A stretch of 64,000 bases of DNA from Alteromonas mediterranea DE (GCF_000020585.3 NC_011138.3:285501-349500); one strand, 5' to 3'; shown: positions 31,443 through 41,289, counted from the first letter of the stretch. Notes: a model not told the origin generated them from the letters alone. Program-made: numbers and translations.

Positions 31443-31910
31443 CTACGATTTTGCTAACTTTGCGTTGGTCGGAGTCTTCCCCTTTGCGACAGTCTTTGGC
31501 GGCGATATTAAGAACTCATCAAGCTCTCCTTTTTCTACCGCGCTTATCAAGAGGTCGATGACCTCGGGAAGCTTTTCTTTAGCGCCAACATCTATGGCTG
31601 GTTTCCCCTTTTGTAACTCGATTGCTCTTATGCCCACTTTTACTTCCAGGAAATAGTGGTTATCTGTGTCGTAGTACCAAGGACGAACAGTAGCCTGCCA
31701 ACGTTTTTTAATCCGCTCTCCTGTTTCTGGATCTTTGACTGTTTTTTCTTTGTATGCCACGAATGGTGTGCCTTCAAGCATACAAGTGGCGAGCTTTTTT
31801 TGCTGTTCAAGTCGGTTGATTAGCTTCATACGCTTGTTCAATACCGGTGGCTTTTGCTTGATTTCAGGACGAGCGATAACCTTGAGCGAACTCAATACAG
31901 ATGTAGTCAT
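31443..31910 (-). CDS. DUF6641-like protein
   Basis: The 155-residue basic protein has the pattern VKDPETGERIKKRWQATVRP, then YFLEVKVGIRAIELQKGKPA and LPEVIDLLISAVEKGELDEF. This resembles DUF6641 proteins of integrated elements. It starts 18 bases after the AAA+ gene stop is reached on the other side, and AGGTAAAC precedes the ATG. It has no signal peptide or membrane segment. Function unknown; it travels with the ATPase and recombinase, and I assume a role in element maintenance. Confidence 0.55.
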   Translation of the reverse strand: MTTSVLSSLKVIARPEIKQKPPVLNKRMKLINRLEQQKKLATCMLEGTPFVAYKEKTVKDPETGERIKKRWQATVRPWYYDTDNHYFLEVKVGIRAIELQKGKPAIDVGAKEKLPEVIDLLISAVEKGELDEFLISPPKTVAKGKTPTNAKLAKS

Positions 31911-31928
31911 AATGTTTACCTTTAAATG

Positions 31929-33959
31929 TTAAGGGCGAATAAAGCCCATTGGTGTGTGTTTCTGCTTACGCAGGTTTTCGTCTGCCAACAGGGTGATGGC
32001 AAAGTCACGAATTTGAATTTTGGGTTGAAACTTCTTTCGACGAGCCAATAGAGCGAAATCACCGGGTGTAAGGTTGCGCAGTGAAGATAGCTTTTGTGTC
32101 TCAGCTTCCTTGAGCGTTCTAACTTTAGTGAGTTTTTTGTACAACTCTACTACTTGAGTAGACGTAAGGTATTGGCAGTCTAGTTTGAAATCGAACCGAC
32201 GTAACACGGCTTTATCAAGCTTGTCGGAAAAGTTAGTAGCAGCGAATAAGGGCTGTGTGAAACACTCTATTTGCGTTAAGAACTCATTAACCAGCTGATG
32301 TTCGTGATGAGCAGTGAGCGCTTCACGTGAGCTTAGTAAGCTATCCACTTCATCAAGCAATATGACTTGCTCCTCATCATGAGCGCGCTGAAATAGCTCA
32401 GCCACCTTTTGCTCACTTTCACCCACCCATTTACTTAAAATATCAGAGCATTTAACACGCAGCAGTTTCCTACCATGTAGCTCTGTCAAATAGTGCGCGA
32501 AAGCAGTTTTGCCTGTTCCTGGAGGACCTGAGATTAATGTCCTCGCTGGTTGGTTTTGCTTAAGTGCAAACGCTATCTCGTTGAGATACTCCTTTGACTG
32601 CTTAATATTTAAGTAGCTCGTATCGAAAGGTAGCTCACTTTTGTACTCAAGTTTATTTTGCCATTGCTCCGTTGCTCTTAGTGACGCTTCGACAACTTGA
32701 CCGATTACAGCTTCTGCGCGAGCACGTTTAGCGTTTACAGCGTGAGCGACATGTGTTGCGTTAGCAACAATTGCTGGCGTAATGTTCTCTGTTTGACTAA
32801 TCATTTTTCGTGCTGACGGAGAAACACTCAAGCCGTGATAGTAAGGCCGCGTTATCTGTTCGATTTCTTCTGGTCTTAACGTAGGAACGTCTAATACGAG
32901 CTTGAATCGCCTTATAAAGCTTGGCTCAAGATATTGGATATGGTTTGTAATCCAAATGCAGGGAATTTCGTTTTGCTCAATGAATCGCTGTAGATGTTCT
33001 TTACTGTATTGGCTGTCAGCACAATCGAATAAACTCTCGCATTCATCTACCAGCAACATAGCGTCCGCCTTACGCGTCAGCAATGATTGAAGTAACGCTA
33101 AATAACGTAGCCTTTCTTTGTTTGGAAAGCGGCTATTGAACTCATCTTCAGAGAAATTGCTAGCAAGTGCAGTAGAGCGAATTTCGTAAAGTGTTCTATC
33201 GCAGTATTTGGCAAGTGTCCTCGATAACTCTGTTTTACCTGTTCCTGAAGCTCCATAGAGCAAAATACTTGCTCCAGACTGTCTAGACTTACTAGCAGCA
33301 GTGAGATATTGCGACAAAAGCGCAGTATTCACGTGAGGAAAGTCATCCAATGTGAAGTTTGCATCGGGCGAAGGATGCAGCAACGGTGCTATAAGTGTTT
33401 CCCTTGAGGTGATTGTTTCACTTAACAACGTTCGAACAAGTGCTTTTGGCATTGCACCATACTCGAAGGACAAAAAGTCTGTATCAGGCAGAAAACCATA
33501 ATGATTGAGCTGTGCAGTTGCGTGAGAAAATAGTTCGTCACTGATGCCTGAAATGTCTTTGAGGATTTCGTTTAACGAAAGGTGACTCGTTTGCATGTGC
33601 ACCTCAGAAGAAAGCGCTCTAATCCACTTGTTAACCTGCGAGAGCAAGGCGAACTGAATCAGTAACTCGGTTTGCTTAGGCAAGTCCATCACGGTTCTGA
33701 TATAGCGACAATTTGCTAAAAAGGTTTTCGTTACCTGAGGCTGAGTATCAGTAATAGTGAGGCAAGCTTTGTAATTGACGTTTTTGCTTCTACCTATGAA
33801 AAACGATTGGGTAGATACCTTGCTACCACGTAAGTTACTGGCAAGACTTTTACCGAGTATATCGGTATCGACTAAAGGCAGATAGTTGAGCAATCGCTTG
33901 CCCCATTCACATGCAAGGTAATTAAGCTCACTCGACTTATTGAGTACTTTATAAGACAT
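31929..33959 (-). CDS. Double AAA+ ATPase
   Basis: The 676-residue protein has two AAA+ modules after an N-terminal region of about 225 residues. Module 1: Walker A GASGTGKT at 236-243, Walker B LLVDECES at about 302-309. Module 2: Walker A GPPGTGKT at 478-485, a pore-loop-like KWVGESE near 510-516, Walker B LLDEVD at 534-539, and VLRRFDFK as arginine finger region. Both modules keep the ATPase residues, so it may be a ring-forming remodelling enzyme. It follows the recombinase by 12 bases. Substrate unknown. Confidence 0.75.
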   Translation of the reverse strand: MSYKVLNKSSELNYLACEWGKRLLNYLPLVDTDILGKSLASNLRGSKVSTQSFFIGRSKNVNYKACLTITDTQPQVTKTFLANCRYIRTVMDLPKQTELLIQFALLSQVNKWIRALSSEVHMQTSHLSLNEILKDISGISDELFSHATAQLNHYGFLPDTDFLSFEYGAMPKALVRTLLSETITSRETLIAPLLHPSPDANFTLDDFPHVNTALLSQYLTAASKSRQSGASILLYGASGTGKTELSRTLAKYCDRTLYEIRSTALASNFSEDEFNSRFPNKERLRYLALLQSLLTRKADAMLLVDECESLFDCADSQYSKEHLQRFIEQNEIPCIWITNHIQYLEPSFIRRFKLVLDVPTLRPEEIEQITRPYYHGLSVSPSARKMISQTENITPAIVANATHVAHAVNAKRARAEAVIGQVVEASLRATEQWQNKLEYKSELPFDTSYLNIKQSKEYLNEIAFALKQNQPARTLISGPPGTGKTAFAHYLTELHGRKLLRVKCSDILSKWVGESEQKVAELFQRAHDEEQVILLDEVDSLLSSREALTAHHEHQLVNEFLTQIECFTQPLFAATNFSDKLDKAVLRRFDFKLDCQYLTSTQVVELYKKLTKVRTLKEAETQKLSSLRNLTPGDFALLARRKKFQPKIQIRDFAITLLADENLRKQKHTPMGFIRP

Positions 33960-33971
33960 GCTAGCGCCCCA

Positions 33972-34865
33972 TTATTGATAGGAAAGTAGAGATGCAGCTT
34001 CTTTCATCACTTTTTCATCTCGCTTGTCGTACATGATGGTTGTACTGATATCCTCATGCCCTGCCATTTGGCGCACAGTGTTTATATCTACATTTTGTTC
34101 AAGTAATCGTGTGATAAACGTTCGTCGAAGGTCATGCGGCGAGACTCCTTCTATGCCAATTGATGCTAGCGACTTTTTAGTGAGTGAATAGATAGAGCAC
34201 GATGACAACGCGGTGTTGTGTTTAATATTTCCACCTTTTGCAACACGAACAAACAAGTGGCCGTTGCTTTTACTTCGAAGTGTTAGCCATTGATTCAGCG
34301 CAAGTTGCGTCCATGCTGGCAGATGAACAGTTCGGCTCTTGTTACCTTTTCCTTTTCTGACGATCAGAGCAGTACCTTCGATAAAGTCTTCTACCAAGAG
34401 TGCTACTAGTTCACTTCGTCGTAACCCTGTGCCTAAAAGTGTTGAGATTAACGCGTAGTTTCGAATGCCAAGAACAGATTTATCGCGTTGTAACTTTATC
34501 AGCAGCTTATTGACCTGCTCAGTTGAGAGAGGCTTTCCATCATGTTTGCCATGATTCACTTTGCTGATAGCCCGAAGTTGAATTGACTGCATTTCTGGTA
34601 CGAGCCCAGACAGTACAGCTATTTTTACGATACTTCTGATTGCTATCATTGCTCTGTTGATAGATCTAGCTGACCAACCCTGAGTGATAAGTTTCGTTTT
34701 GATATAGGTAGCTTGTTGAAAGTCGATATGATGATATTTATCTTCTCGCTCTTCATCAGTCCAACCCATCATGTCTGCGATGCTATTTAGTTGTGAAGCA
34801 ATAGAGCGCTGACTATTAGGCGCAAGTCGACCTAAATACAGCGCATAGGGGCAAGCTGCATTCAT
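33972..34865 (-). CDS. Tyrosine recombinase (XerC/D-like)
   Basis: This is a 297-residue recombinase with an N-terminal SAM-like DNA-binding domain and the catalytic domain. The catalytic residues can be read: Arg in GTGLRRSEL, HxxR in SPHDLRRTF, His in MAGHEDI and the Tyr in TIMYDKR. It is not next to either end of the island, unlike the integrase at 50948-52237. It may resolve dimers or be the integrase of an element captured inside the island. It opens the minus-strand backbone run. Confidence 0.88.
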   Translation of the reverse strand: MNAACPYALYLGRLAPNSQRSIASQLNSIADMMGWTDEEREDKYHHIDFQQATYIKTKLITQGWSARSINRAMIAIRSIVKIAVLSGLVPEMQSIQLRAISKVNHGKHDGKPLSTEQVNKLLIKLQRDKSVLGIRNYALISTLLGTGLRRSELVALLVEDFIEGTALIVRKGKGNKSRTVHLPAWTQLALNQWLTLRSKSNGHLFVRVAKGGNIKHNTALSSCSIYSLTKKSLASIGIEGVSPHDLRRTFITRLLEQNVDINTVRQMAGHEDISTTIMYDKRDEKVMKEAASLLSYQ

Positions 34866-34986
34866 AAAATGCTCCGAAGTTGTAGTTAAAAGTATTGAAT
34901 TTGAATGGAAGTGCTTAGAAAGCGAAAAAGATAATATCAGGCGATATTAGTGATTTATATGGCTGTTTTGTCCCAGTAAAAAATAG

Positions 34987-35619
34987 TTATTTTGTTGATT
35001 TCCCCCAGCGCTTAGTGAGATCTATTTTGTTGAACCGCTCATTGAGACGGATGTGAACAATTTTGGCATCTTTAGATAACAAAACTTCTTCCTTCGTGTA
35101 CTTGAAGCCTATCCTATTTACAGCGAGGTTTTCTTCACATAACTCTGTACAAGTTATGTAAAAGAAACTGTGTAGTCTATTGAGCAAACTAATAAGATGT
35201 GATGTATCCAAGTCCAGCCGACATTTATTAGCAATGTCTAACAGACTTTGCTTTTCCAAAAAGTCATATCCAAACTCACAGTTGCGAGTGCCGTGAAAGT
35301 AGAGCACCCCATTTTCTCCAATTTGTGACATATGGAAGTCAGACATTGGTATGAGAAGAAAGCTTTGGCTTCCTAAGTTGTGCTCAAGTAAATCAAACAG
35401 TAAAAAGCCGAGCCGAATATCGTCAGCATCAAGTCTCGGATTTCTGACTAAATTTTTTAAGTAAAGGTCGAAAGCTTTCTGCGGGGATTTCATTCTACTT
35501 AATTCAATATTTACATCGCCACTACGACCTAGCCCTGTCGCTTGTTCTAACGCCTCACGTTTAGTGTTGTCTGGCACCAGTCTGATTCGGTTTTCTTCCG
35601 TACCTAATTTCATAATCAT
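34987..35619 (-). CDS. Unrecognised protein, 210 residues
   Basis: I do not recognise a family. The sequence is mixed helical and strand-like, without signal peptide, membrane segment or obvious zinc motif. The centre has LRLGFLLFDLLEH-like (RLGFLLFDLLEHN) and VLYFHGTRNCEFGYDFLEK segments. GGAG sits 5 bases before the ATG. It is divergent from the DUF3987 gene across 322 bases that contain a palindrome, so it could be a regulator or a replication accessory; nothing in the protein proves this. Confidence 0.5.
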   Translation of the reverse strand: MIMKLGTEENRIRLVPDNTKREALEQATGLGRSGDVNIELSRMKSPQKAFDLYLKNLVRNPRLDADDIRLGFLLFDLLEHNLGSQSFLLIPMSDFHMSQIGENGVLYFHGTRNCEFGYDFLEKQSLLDIANKCRLDLDTSHLISLLNRLHSFFYITCTELCEENLAVNRIGFKYTKEEVLLSKDAKIVHIRLNERFNKIDLTKRWGKSTK

Positions 35620-35941
35620 TTAACTCCGAACTATTGGAAAGTTTTTTATTTTAGCTTTTTCAGCCTATCAGTTTTTTTTGTCAATAAGAACAATAGCTTA
35701 AATAGATAAATTTTCCCTAGCATAAAAATTGACTGGCACACTTTTAAACGTGTCAGAAGAAAATAGAAAAAAAGCACGACCTATTGTTTTTAAGTTGTTG
35801 ATATTGAGTGATTTTTTTCTTTTTTTTGTGGGCTGTTTAATATGCTTTTTTCACTGAGGACAACACTGCTACACATCCGGAAAATAGGTTTTGATTTAAC
35901 ACATCGAATGGTCATCAAAGTAATTTTTTGGAGTATAGCCA
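35620..35941. promoter_or_regulatory. Divergent regulatory region with a 24-base inverted repeat
   Basis: The 322-base AT-rich gap lies between the unknown minus-strand gene and the DUF3987 gene. It has an inverted repeat at 35733-35756 (CTGGCACA and CGTGTCAG, one mismatch within the core), placed directly after a TTGACT. That arrangement could be an operator over a promoter. Long T and A runs follow near 35810-35830. No gene is seen. Confidence 0.45.
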
Positions 35942-38047
35942 ATGAAAATAAAAACATGTATTTCTACATTAAGAAAACTACAGTTCAATCGTATTAAGGA
36001 TGTTGACGAGCTGATTGAAATAACTGGAATGGTGTATGAAGACTTAATATATGGTGTATTTAATGGGGAAAATTCATCAAGAAAAACATTCAAGAGCGTA
36101 GCTGAAGGAAAAAACTGGCTAAGAGTTAAAAATAACGAACGCAAAAATGTCCTTATCAGAAATGACGTGTGGCCCAAAAATAGGGAATTAAAGGGCATTC
36201 AAGGTATGTTTGAGATTGTTAATGTGGAAGAAGAAAAATTTCTTAAAAGTGTCTCTCATGCCTCAGTCATTACAAAAATAGGAGAAAAAAAGTACAGTGT
36301 AACATGGTTCGTCTGTCTAGAAGACGAAGAACAGCATGTGAAGTTAGCTGATGCCATAAAAGCAGAAAAAGAAGGTTGCATTAGCGCAAAAGTCATATCC
36401 TATTTTCCCATTCGACTTCCAGGCTCAAAGAACTGGAAGCAAAACGCTTTTGCGCAAATGCTTTGGTTTAAATATCAGCCGCTTACGCCAGTAGAGTTCG
36501 TTCTTAAGAATGAGCTAAAAGTATGGGTGTCACCATCTAAATTAAACGCGGATGAGGGGACCAGAGAATCTTTACCAATTGATTCTCTCCCTGCATTAAT
36601 GCAAGAAACTGTAAGAAGCTTTAGCAAAGCCTATTGTTGCCCTCCTGAATTTGCTTTTGCTCCGCTTTTGACAATGATTGGTTCTGTCATAGGTCATAAA
36701 ATTCACGTAAAACCTGAGAAAAATAGTGATTTAGTTATAGCGCCAAATTTTTGGGCTATATCAATAGGAGACTCGGGAGCAGGAAAGTCACCTGTGCATT
36801 TGCGAATGAGGGAGTTTTTTTGCCCACTGAATGATAAGGCCCTGTCAGACTACGAAGATGCTATAGAACGGTATGAAGCGCTGAAAAAAATAAGAAAAGA
36901 ACGTGAGAAGACTGTTTCAAAGCATATCAGACAGCGCATTACCGCTATCGATAAAACCTTAGACCCTATAGAAAAAAGAAAGATGGAGGAATTACTAGCA
37001 TCTGAAGTAAGCGAAAACTCAAGACAGCCTCAAAAGCCGACGTTAGTACGTTATACAACCAACAAGGCAACGTATGCCGCCCTGCAACACATGCTAGGCG
37101 AAAATCATAATGGCATTTTGATGGACCTTGAGGAGCTAAAACTATTTATTTATCAGCTTCGAGGCTCTAAAGGGTTTGAATATCGTTCATTCCTACTGGA
37201 GTGTAATTCGGGGTTTGGTCAGCATGATATCGATAGGCTAAACACGGGCACTACGTATGCCAGTAACATGCTCTTGTCGATTTTTGCAACCACCCAACCA
37301 TCTGTTATTTATCCGCATATTCGAAATACCTTAAAGGGAAGTGAGGAAAATGATGGACTGTGGCAGCGCTTTAACATTCTTCTTCATCCGAAAACTACTG
37401 ACAACGTTTCATCTGCTTCCGGAGAAGTGGAAGTATCATTAATTTCGAAAGTACAGAGTCTCTTTAGTTCAATTAATCGATGTGATTTCGGTTTCCAGCC
37501 AAATCTTGGCTTGAAAGAACGCAGCGTTTGCTTGTCAGAGCGAGCATTGGGTGTTTATAAACAGTGGTACCGCGAGATTACTTCCTTCAAGAGTAACAAA
37601 GACGTACATAATGTGTATCAAAACTACCTATTAAAATATAGAACGCTAGTGCCTAAACTTGCACTGCTTTTTGAAGTGGTTGAAAGTTTTGACGATGCGA
37701 AACAAGTTGTCGGCCCTATAAAAAGCGTTTCCGAAACCTCAGCTAAAAAAGCCGTCAGAATTGCAAAATTCTTGGAATCTCATGCTCGCCACGTTTTTGA
37801 TGTTAGAACAAATGTTGATACTGCTAATGCGATACTGATTTTAAAACGAATAGATCGACTCCCGTCCAAGTTCTCGGCTCGTGACATAGCGCAAAAGAAT
37901 TGGAGCGGGCTAAACACAAACACCGATGAAGTGAACCGAGCCATTATGGTTTTAGAGTCTGCATTAGTGGTTAGAAAGGCTACAAGTTGCAGACAGAAAC
38001 CTTTGTGGGAAGTGAATCCTTATATCACTGAAGCTGGTGCCCAATGA
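35942..38047 (+). CDS. DUF3987 family protein (helicase/primase-like ATPase of mobile elements)
   Basis: The 701-residue protein has an N-terminal region of about 190 residues that I do not recognise, then a DUF3987 ATPase part. Its Walker A GDSGAGKS is at 276-283, followed by a charged coiled-coil insertion (about 300-360) and the family block GENHNGILMDLEELKLFIYQ. Such proteins (YfjI-like) occur in prophages and integrated elements and are thought to act in replication. GGAG lies before the ATG. The Rep-like gene follows 168 bases later. Confidence 0.75.
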   Translation: MKIKTCISTLRKLQFNRIKDVDELIEITGMVYEDLIYGVFNGENSSRKTFKSVAEGKNWLRVKNNERKNVLIRNDVWPKNRELKGIQGMFEIVNVEEEKFLKSVSHASVITKIGEKKYSVTWFVCLEDEEQHVKLADAIKAEKEGCISAKVISYFPIRLPGSKNWKQNAFAQMLWFKYQPLTPVEFVLKNELKVWVSPSKLNADEGTRESLPIDSLPALMQETVRSFSKAYCCPPEFAFAPLLTMIGSVIGHKIHVKPEKNSDLVIAPNFWAISIGDSGAGKSPVHLRMREFFCPLNDKALSDYEDAIERYEALKKIRKEREKTVSKHIRQRITAIDKTLDPIEKRKMEELLASEVSENSRQPQKPTLVRYTTNKATYAALQHMLGENHNGILMDLEELKLFIYQLRGSKGFEYRSFLLECNSGFGQHDIDRLNTGTTYASNMLLSIFATTQPSVIYPHIRNTLKGSEENDGLWQRFNILLHPKTTDNVSSASGEVEVSLISKVQSLFSSINRCDFGFQPNLGLKERSVCLSERALGVYKQWYREITSFKSNKDVHNVYQNYLLKYRTLVPKLALLFEVVESFDDAKQVVGPIKSVSETSAKKAVRIAKFLESHARHVFDVRTNVDTANAILILKRIDRLPSKFSARDIAQKNWSGLNTNTDEVNRAIMVLESALVVRKATSCRQKPLWEVNPYITEAGAQ

Positions 38048-38215
38048 TATAAGCCTTAGTAGTTGTTTGAGGTGCATTTTTAGTTCAACAAAATGCACAC
38101 TCAACACCTTCATTTTTAGTTGTTAATGTCTGTAATACCACTGTAACTATCTAATAATACACACTACTAATATACGGTATAGGCAGACACTTCTACGTAT
38201 TAAAAGAGTGTTTTT

Positions 38216-39439
38216 ATGGCAGATCGCAAAAATACACAGTCATGGATTCGTAGCACTTTTGCTAAGTCTCGCTATGAACTTATTAACGACAAATACAATT
38301 CGCAGTTGTTGGCATTGCTTGATTTGGAAAATTCTGTTCCTAGTTTTATGGGAATTGATTGCGCTACAGCATTGTTGCAAGACATGGCTTTATGCCAGTA
38401 CCAAGCAAAGTTACTGCGAAAATATAGTAGTGAACCACAACGATATCTGACTCTCGATTGTGATGGGATTACTCTCACGGTTAGGTGTTCAAAGGTTGAT
38501 GTTGATAACGTACTAAAACCTATTGGTAAAGATGGTAAACCACGTATTTACAAAGCAGGAACAGCTGCAAAGCCAGCTGCCTTTAAAGTTCTTACCGTTT
38601 CAACATATGAGTTAAACAAAGGCCCTACCTTAGGTAACGGCAAGCCGCGTTACTCACACGGATTCGAGCTTCGCTTTTACGGTGATAATTATAAGTCCTT
38701 GTTCTTATATTTAGAAAGCAGCGAAAATAAGTCCGGTAAGCATTCTCTACGATTATCGTTTAATCCAAATAAGCTAACACGGGATGAAATAAAGCAGGCG
38801 CTAATTCATGTTCAAAAACGGATTGGTGGTGAATACCGGTATATGCAATTGTTCAGCAAGGCCAAAGTGACAAGAATCGACTTCGGCATTTTATTACCTG
38901 GTGTTTCATCAGCGTTTGTACAAGCGTTCAGAAATAACGCGAAACGTATCGTATCTGAGTGTATACCGTTTGATGGTCAACGAGTTGTAGAAACCACTTA
39001 TCTTGGCAAAAGGCAGAAATCCAGCCATTGCATCGTATACGAAAAACTGCTGAAAGAAAGTAAGGATTATTCAGAAGTCAAAACAGCAATCGATTGTTTG
39101 GCTGTCACTACGCGTATTGAGTGGCGACACTTACCTAACCGTGAAGGTCATAGTTCCGAATTAAAGGGTTTGACTGCATTTCCATCACGACTTAAGCAAA
39201 TGAGGCTAATATCTCCTAATTACTTTTACCTACAAAGTAATGACATTTTGCAAACGATGCTTACAGACAAGCGACAGGAAAGTGTAAAACTAAGGAGAAG
39301 TCATATACGACGCGTATTAAAAAGCAAAGGTAAGAGAATGTCAGTATATAAGATTGAACCGACGTGGTTAGAGCAACAGCAACAGTTGCTAACCGGGAAA
39401 CTGGTCGAGTTAATATTGTATCCAGAATTTGAATGCTAA
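38216..39439 (+). CDS. Putative replication initiator (Rep_trans-like)
   Basis: The 407-residue protein has blocks in the order seen in rolling-circle initiators of the Rep_trans (PF02486) type. These are an N-terminal part with HGFELRFYGDNYKSLFLYLE, then KVTRIDFGILLPGVS, then VVETTYLGKRQKSSHCIVYE, which corresponds to the YxGS...YxK region, and TTRIEWRHLP. I cannot fix the catalytic Tyr. Following the DUF3987 ATPase, it could let the excised island replicate. The family call is tentative. Confidence 0.5.
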   Translation: MADRKNTQSWIRSTFAKSRYELINDKYNSQLLALLDLENSVPSFMGIDCATALLQDMALCQYQAKLLRKYSSEPQRYLTLDCDGITLTVRCSKVDVDNVLKPIGKDGKPRIYKAGTAAKPAAFKVLTVSTYELNKGPTLGNGKPRYSHGFELRFYGDNYKSLFLYLESSENKSGKHSLRLSFNPNKLTRDEIKQALIHVQKRIGGEYRYMQLFSKAKVTRIDFGILLPGVSSAFVQAFRNNAKRIVSECIPFDGQRVVETTYLGKRQKSSHCIVYEKLLKESKDYSEVKTAIDCLAVTTRIEWRHLPNREGHSSELKGLTAFPSRLKQMRLISPNYFYLQSNDILQTMLTDKRQESVKLRRSHIRRVLKSKGKRMSVYKIEPTWLEQQQQLLTGKLVELILYPEFEC

Positions 39440-39743
39440 GCCTATAAAACAGAATTTAGTATTCGAAGTAAAATACTAATTTATCAGAAACGAAAAAGAC
39501 AAAGCACAACTTCAAGGTACGCGAAATAATAAAGATAACTTGTGATTACTTTCAGTTTACTTAATACATAGTGTGGGTTAGATGAAAATCAAAAAAAAAT
39601 GTCAAATGATAATGCGTATTCTTGACTTACTGCATTCTGACTTGTAGTGCAGCACGCGTTATGACATTCATCTATTCACCGTTTCGGCAATTTAAATTCG
39701 ATGATAGACTGGTTAAAAATACAGTTTGTGAGAAATAAATTAA
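39440..39743. other. Intergenic region before the DprA-like gene
   Basis: This is an AT-rich 304-base stretch with no gene. It must contain the promoter of the DprA-like gene. A TTGACT at about 39623 with TAGTGC 17 bases later is a weak promoter candidate. Confidence 0.35.
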
Positions 39744-40631
39744 ATGCAGCTTAACCTTTCAAACCAAAGTGAATTTGAACCTATAAGTCCAGCGACTGAA
39801 ATGGGTGCCTATGAAGCTTTATGGGCAGAACAAGGTGCGACATTCAAACGTATTGCAGAAAAATTTAAGAGTTCACCTAGCTCTCTACCATCTGACTTTG
39901 TTGAACCCGATGAAATTGAGAGCTACAAAAAGGAAGCTTTAGGTCTTATTCACAAGGCTGGGGTTGAGGATTTCGGTATTCGTATTCATGGTACCGCTGA
40001 ATATATGCCGAAATTAAGAGATGCCAGATATCCTATTGAATTGATGTACTATCAAGGATTTTGGGATCTTGCGAGTTCTCCATCAATAGCAATTGTTGGC
40101 ACACGTGAGCCATCGGATGATGGAATCAAGCGTACTCGAAAGCTAGTCAAGTTACTCGTTAAAGATGGATACACGATTACTTCAGGGCTAGCCAAAGGAA
40201 TCGATACTGCCGCGCACAAAACTGCGCTACAAGCTGGCGGGAGAACAATGGCAGTGATTGGCACACCGTTATCTGAAAACTACCCAAAAGAAAATAAGAA
40301 GCTTCAGGAGTTTTTGAGCAAAAACTTTCTTGTGATCAGCCAGGTACCTTTTGTTCGTTACTCAAAGCAGACACCGATGTATAACAAGCTTTTCTTTCCT
40401 GAAAGGAATAAGTTGATGTCGGCAATTACTGAAGCGACTGTCATAATTGAAGCAAGTGAAACTTCTGGTACTTTAGTTCAAGCAAGAGCAGCCTTGGAGC
40501 AAGGACGAAAGCTATTTATCTTAGAAAGTTGTTTTCAAAACCCTAACATTACTTGGCCAAGCACATTCGAAAAGAAAGGTGCTATCAGAGTGAGAGAGTA
40601 TGATGACATCAAGGAGCATTTACAGCCTTGA
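39744..40631 (+). CDS. DprA/Smf-like Rossmann-fold DNA-processing protein
   Basis: The 295-residue protein has the DprA/Smf Rossmann-fold core: SIAIVGTREPSDDG, then ITSGLAKGIDTAAHKTAL, PLSENYPKENKKLQ, and the C-terminal SGTLVQARAALEQGRKLFIL. It lacks the C-terminal winged helix of housekeeping DprA and has its own N-terminal extension of about 100 residues. It is in an island and coupled to a phosphoribosyltransferase gene by a 4-base overlap, so it is probably not the competence gene. A nucleotide-linked conflict or defence role is inferred from this association. Confidence 0.8.
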   Translation: MQLNLSNQSEFEPISPATEMGAYEALWAEQGATFKRIAEKFKSSPSSLPSDFVEPDEIESYKKEALGLIHKAGVEDFGIRIHGTAEYMPKLRDARYPIELMYYQGFWDLASSPSIAIVGTREPSDDGIKRTRKLVKLLVKDGYTITSGLAKGIDTAAHKTALQAGGRTMAVIGTPLSENYPKENKKLQEFLSKNFLVISQVPFVRYSKQTPMYNKLFFPERNKLMSAITEATVIIEASETSGTLVQARAALEQGRKLFILESCFQNPNITWPSTFEKKGAIRVREYDDIKEHLQP

Positions 40632-41289
40632 CTTTCCGACTTCAAAAAGTAGATGAATTGAGTCTTCGGGATCACTATCATCTAACCGATAATGATGAGT
40701 GTTGGTACTTTGGCGAATATACCGCCTATAAAGATTGGTCTTTTAGTGAGACCAATCAGCTTATTAAAAACTTGAAAAAGAAAATGTCCGTACAAGGCAC
40801 TAATCAGTGGCCTTATAAGTTACGGGCAATTGAGCATGTAGGTGACTTGTTGGCAGTGTAATCGATACTTCCAGGCTTCAAAGGTCTTTATTTGTCCCTA
40901 TTCCACCCTCAAAGATCGTTGGTGATCCTGATTATGATCCGAGGATGAGACAGACATTAGATAATGCTGCTGCAAAATTGAATTGTCGCCTGCCAATCGC
41001 AGAATGTATCACGCAAGTCTCAAATACTGAACCTGATCATGAGTCTGTTGATAGTCGACTTTATCCTGAAGATAGGGCTGATACCTATCAAGTCCATCAG
41101 GAAACAATACCTTCAGGTACAGAGGCTATCCTTCTTATAGATGACGTGCTAACGACAGGCAGTCATTACAAAGGTGCTGAAATCGCGATAAAAAGACTAT
41201 ATCCGCAAATGCGGGTTCAGGGTTTGTTTGTTGCTCGCCGAGTTCATGAAAACCCTTTTGAAGAAATTGATTTGTCTGACTTTTTTTGA
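40628..41289 (+). pseudogene. Phosphoribosyltransferase-like gene, frameshifted
   Basis: Two reading frames make one protein. The first (40628-40861, TTG start overlapping the DprA-like stop) ends in LRAIEHVGDLLAV and a stop. The second frame continues with IDTSRLQRSLFVPIPPSKIV and the PRPP-binding loop LLIDDVLTTGSHYKGAEIAI, ending at 41289. A two-base GT duplication at 40854-40858 (GTGT for GT) would explain the break. The restored protein would be about 220 residues, ComF-like. Either the gene is dead, or a rare shift still gives product. Confidence 0.75.

Noticed and set aside
40628..41289. Programmed ribosomal frameshift in the PRTase-like gene
   Set aside because: No slippery heptamer is seen at the junction; a two-base GT duplication is simpler. 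Kept as a frameshifted gene.
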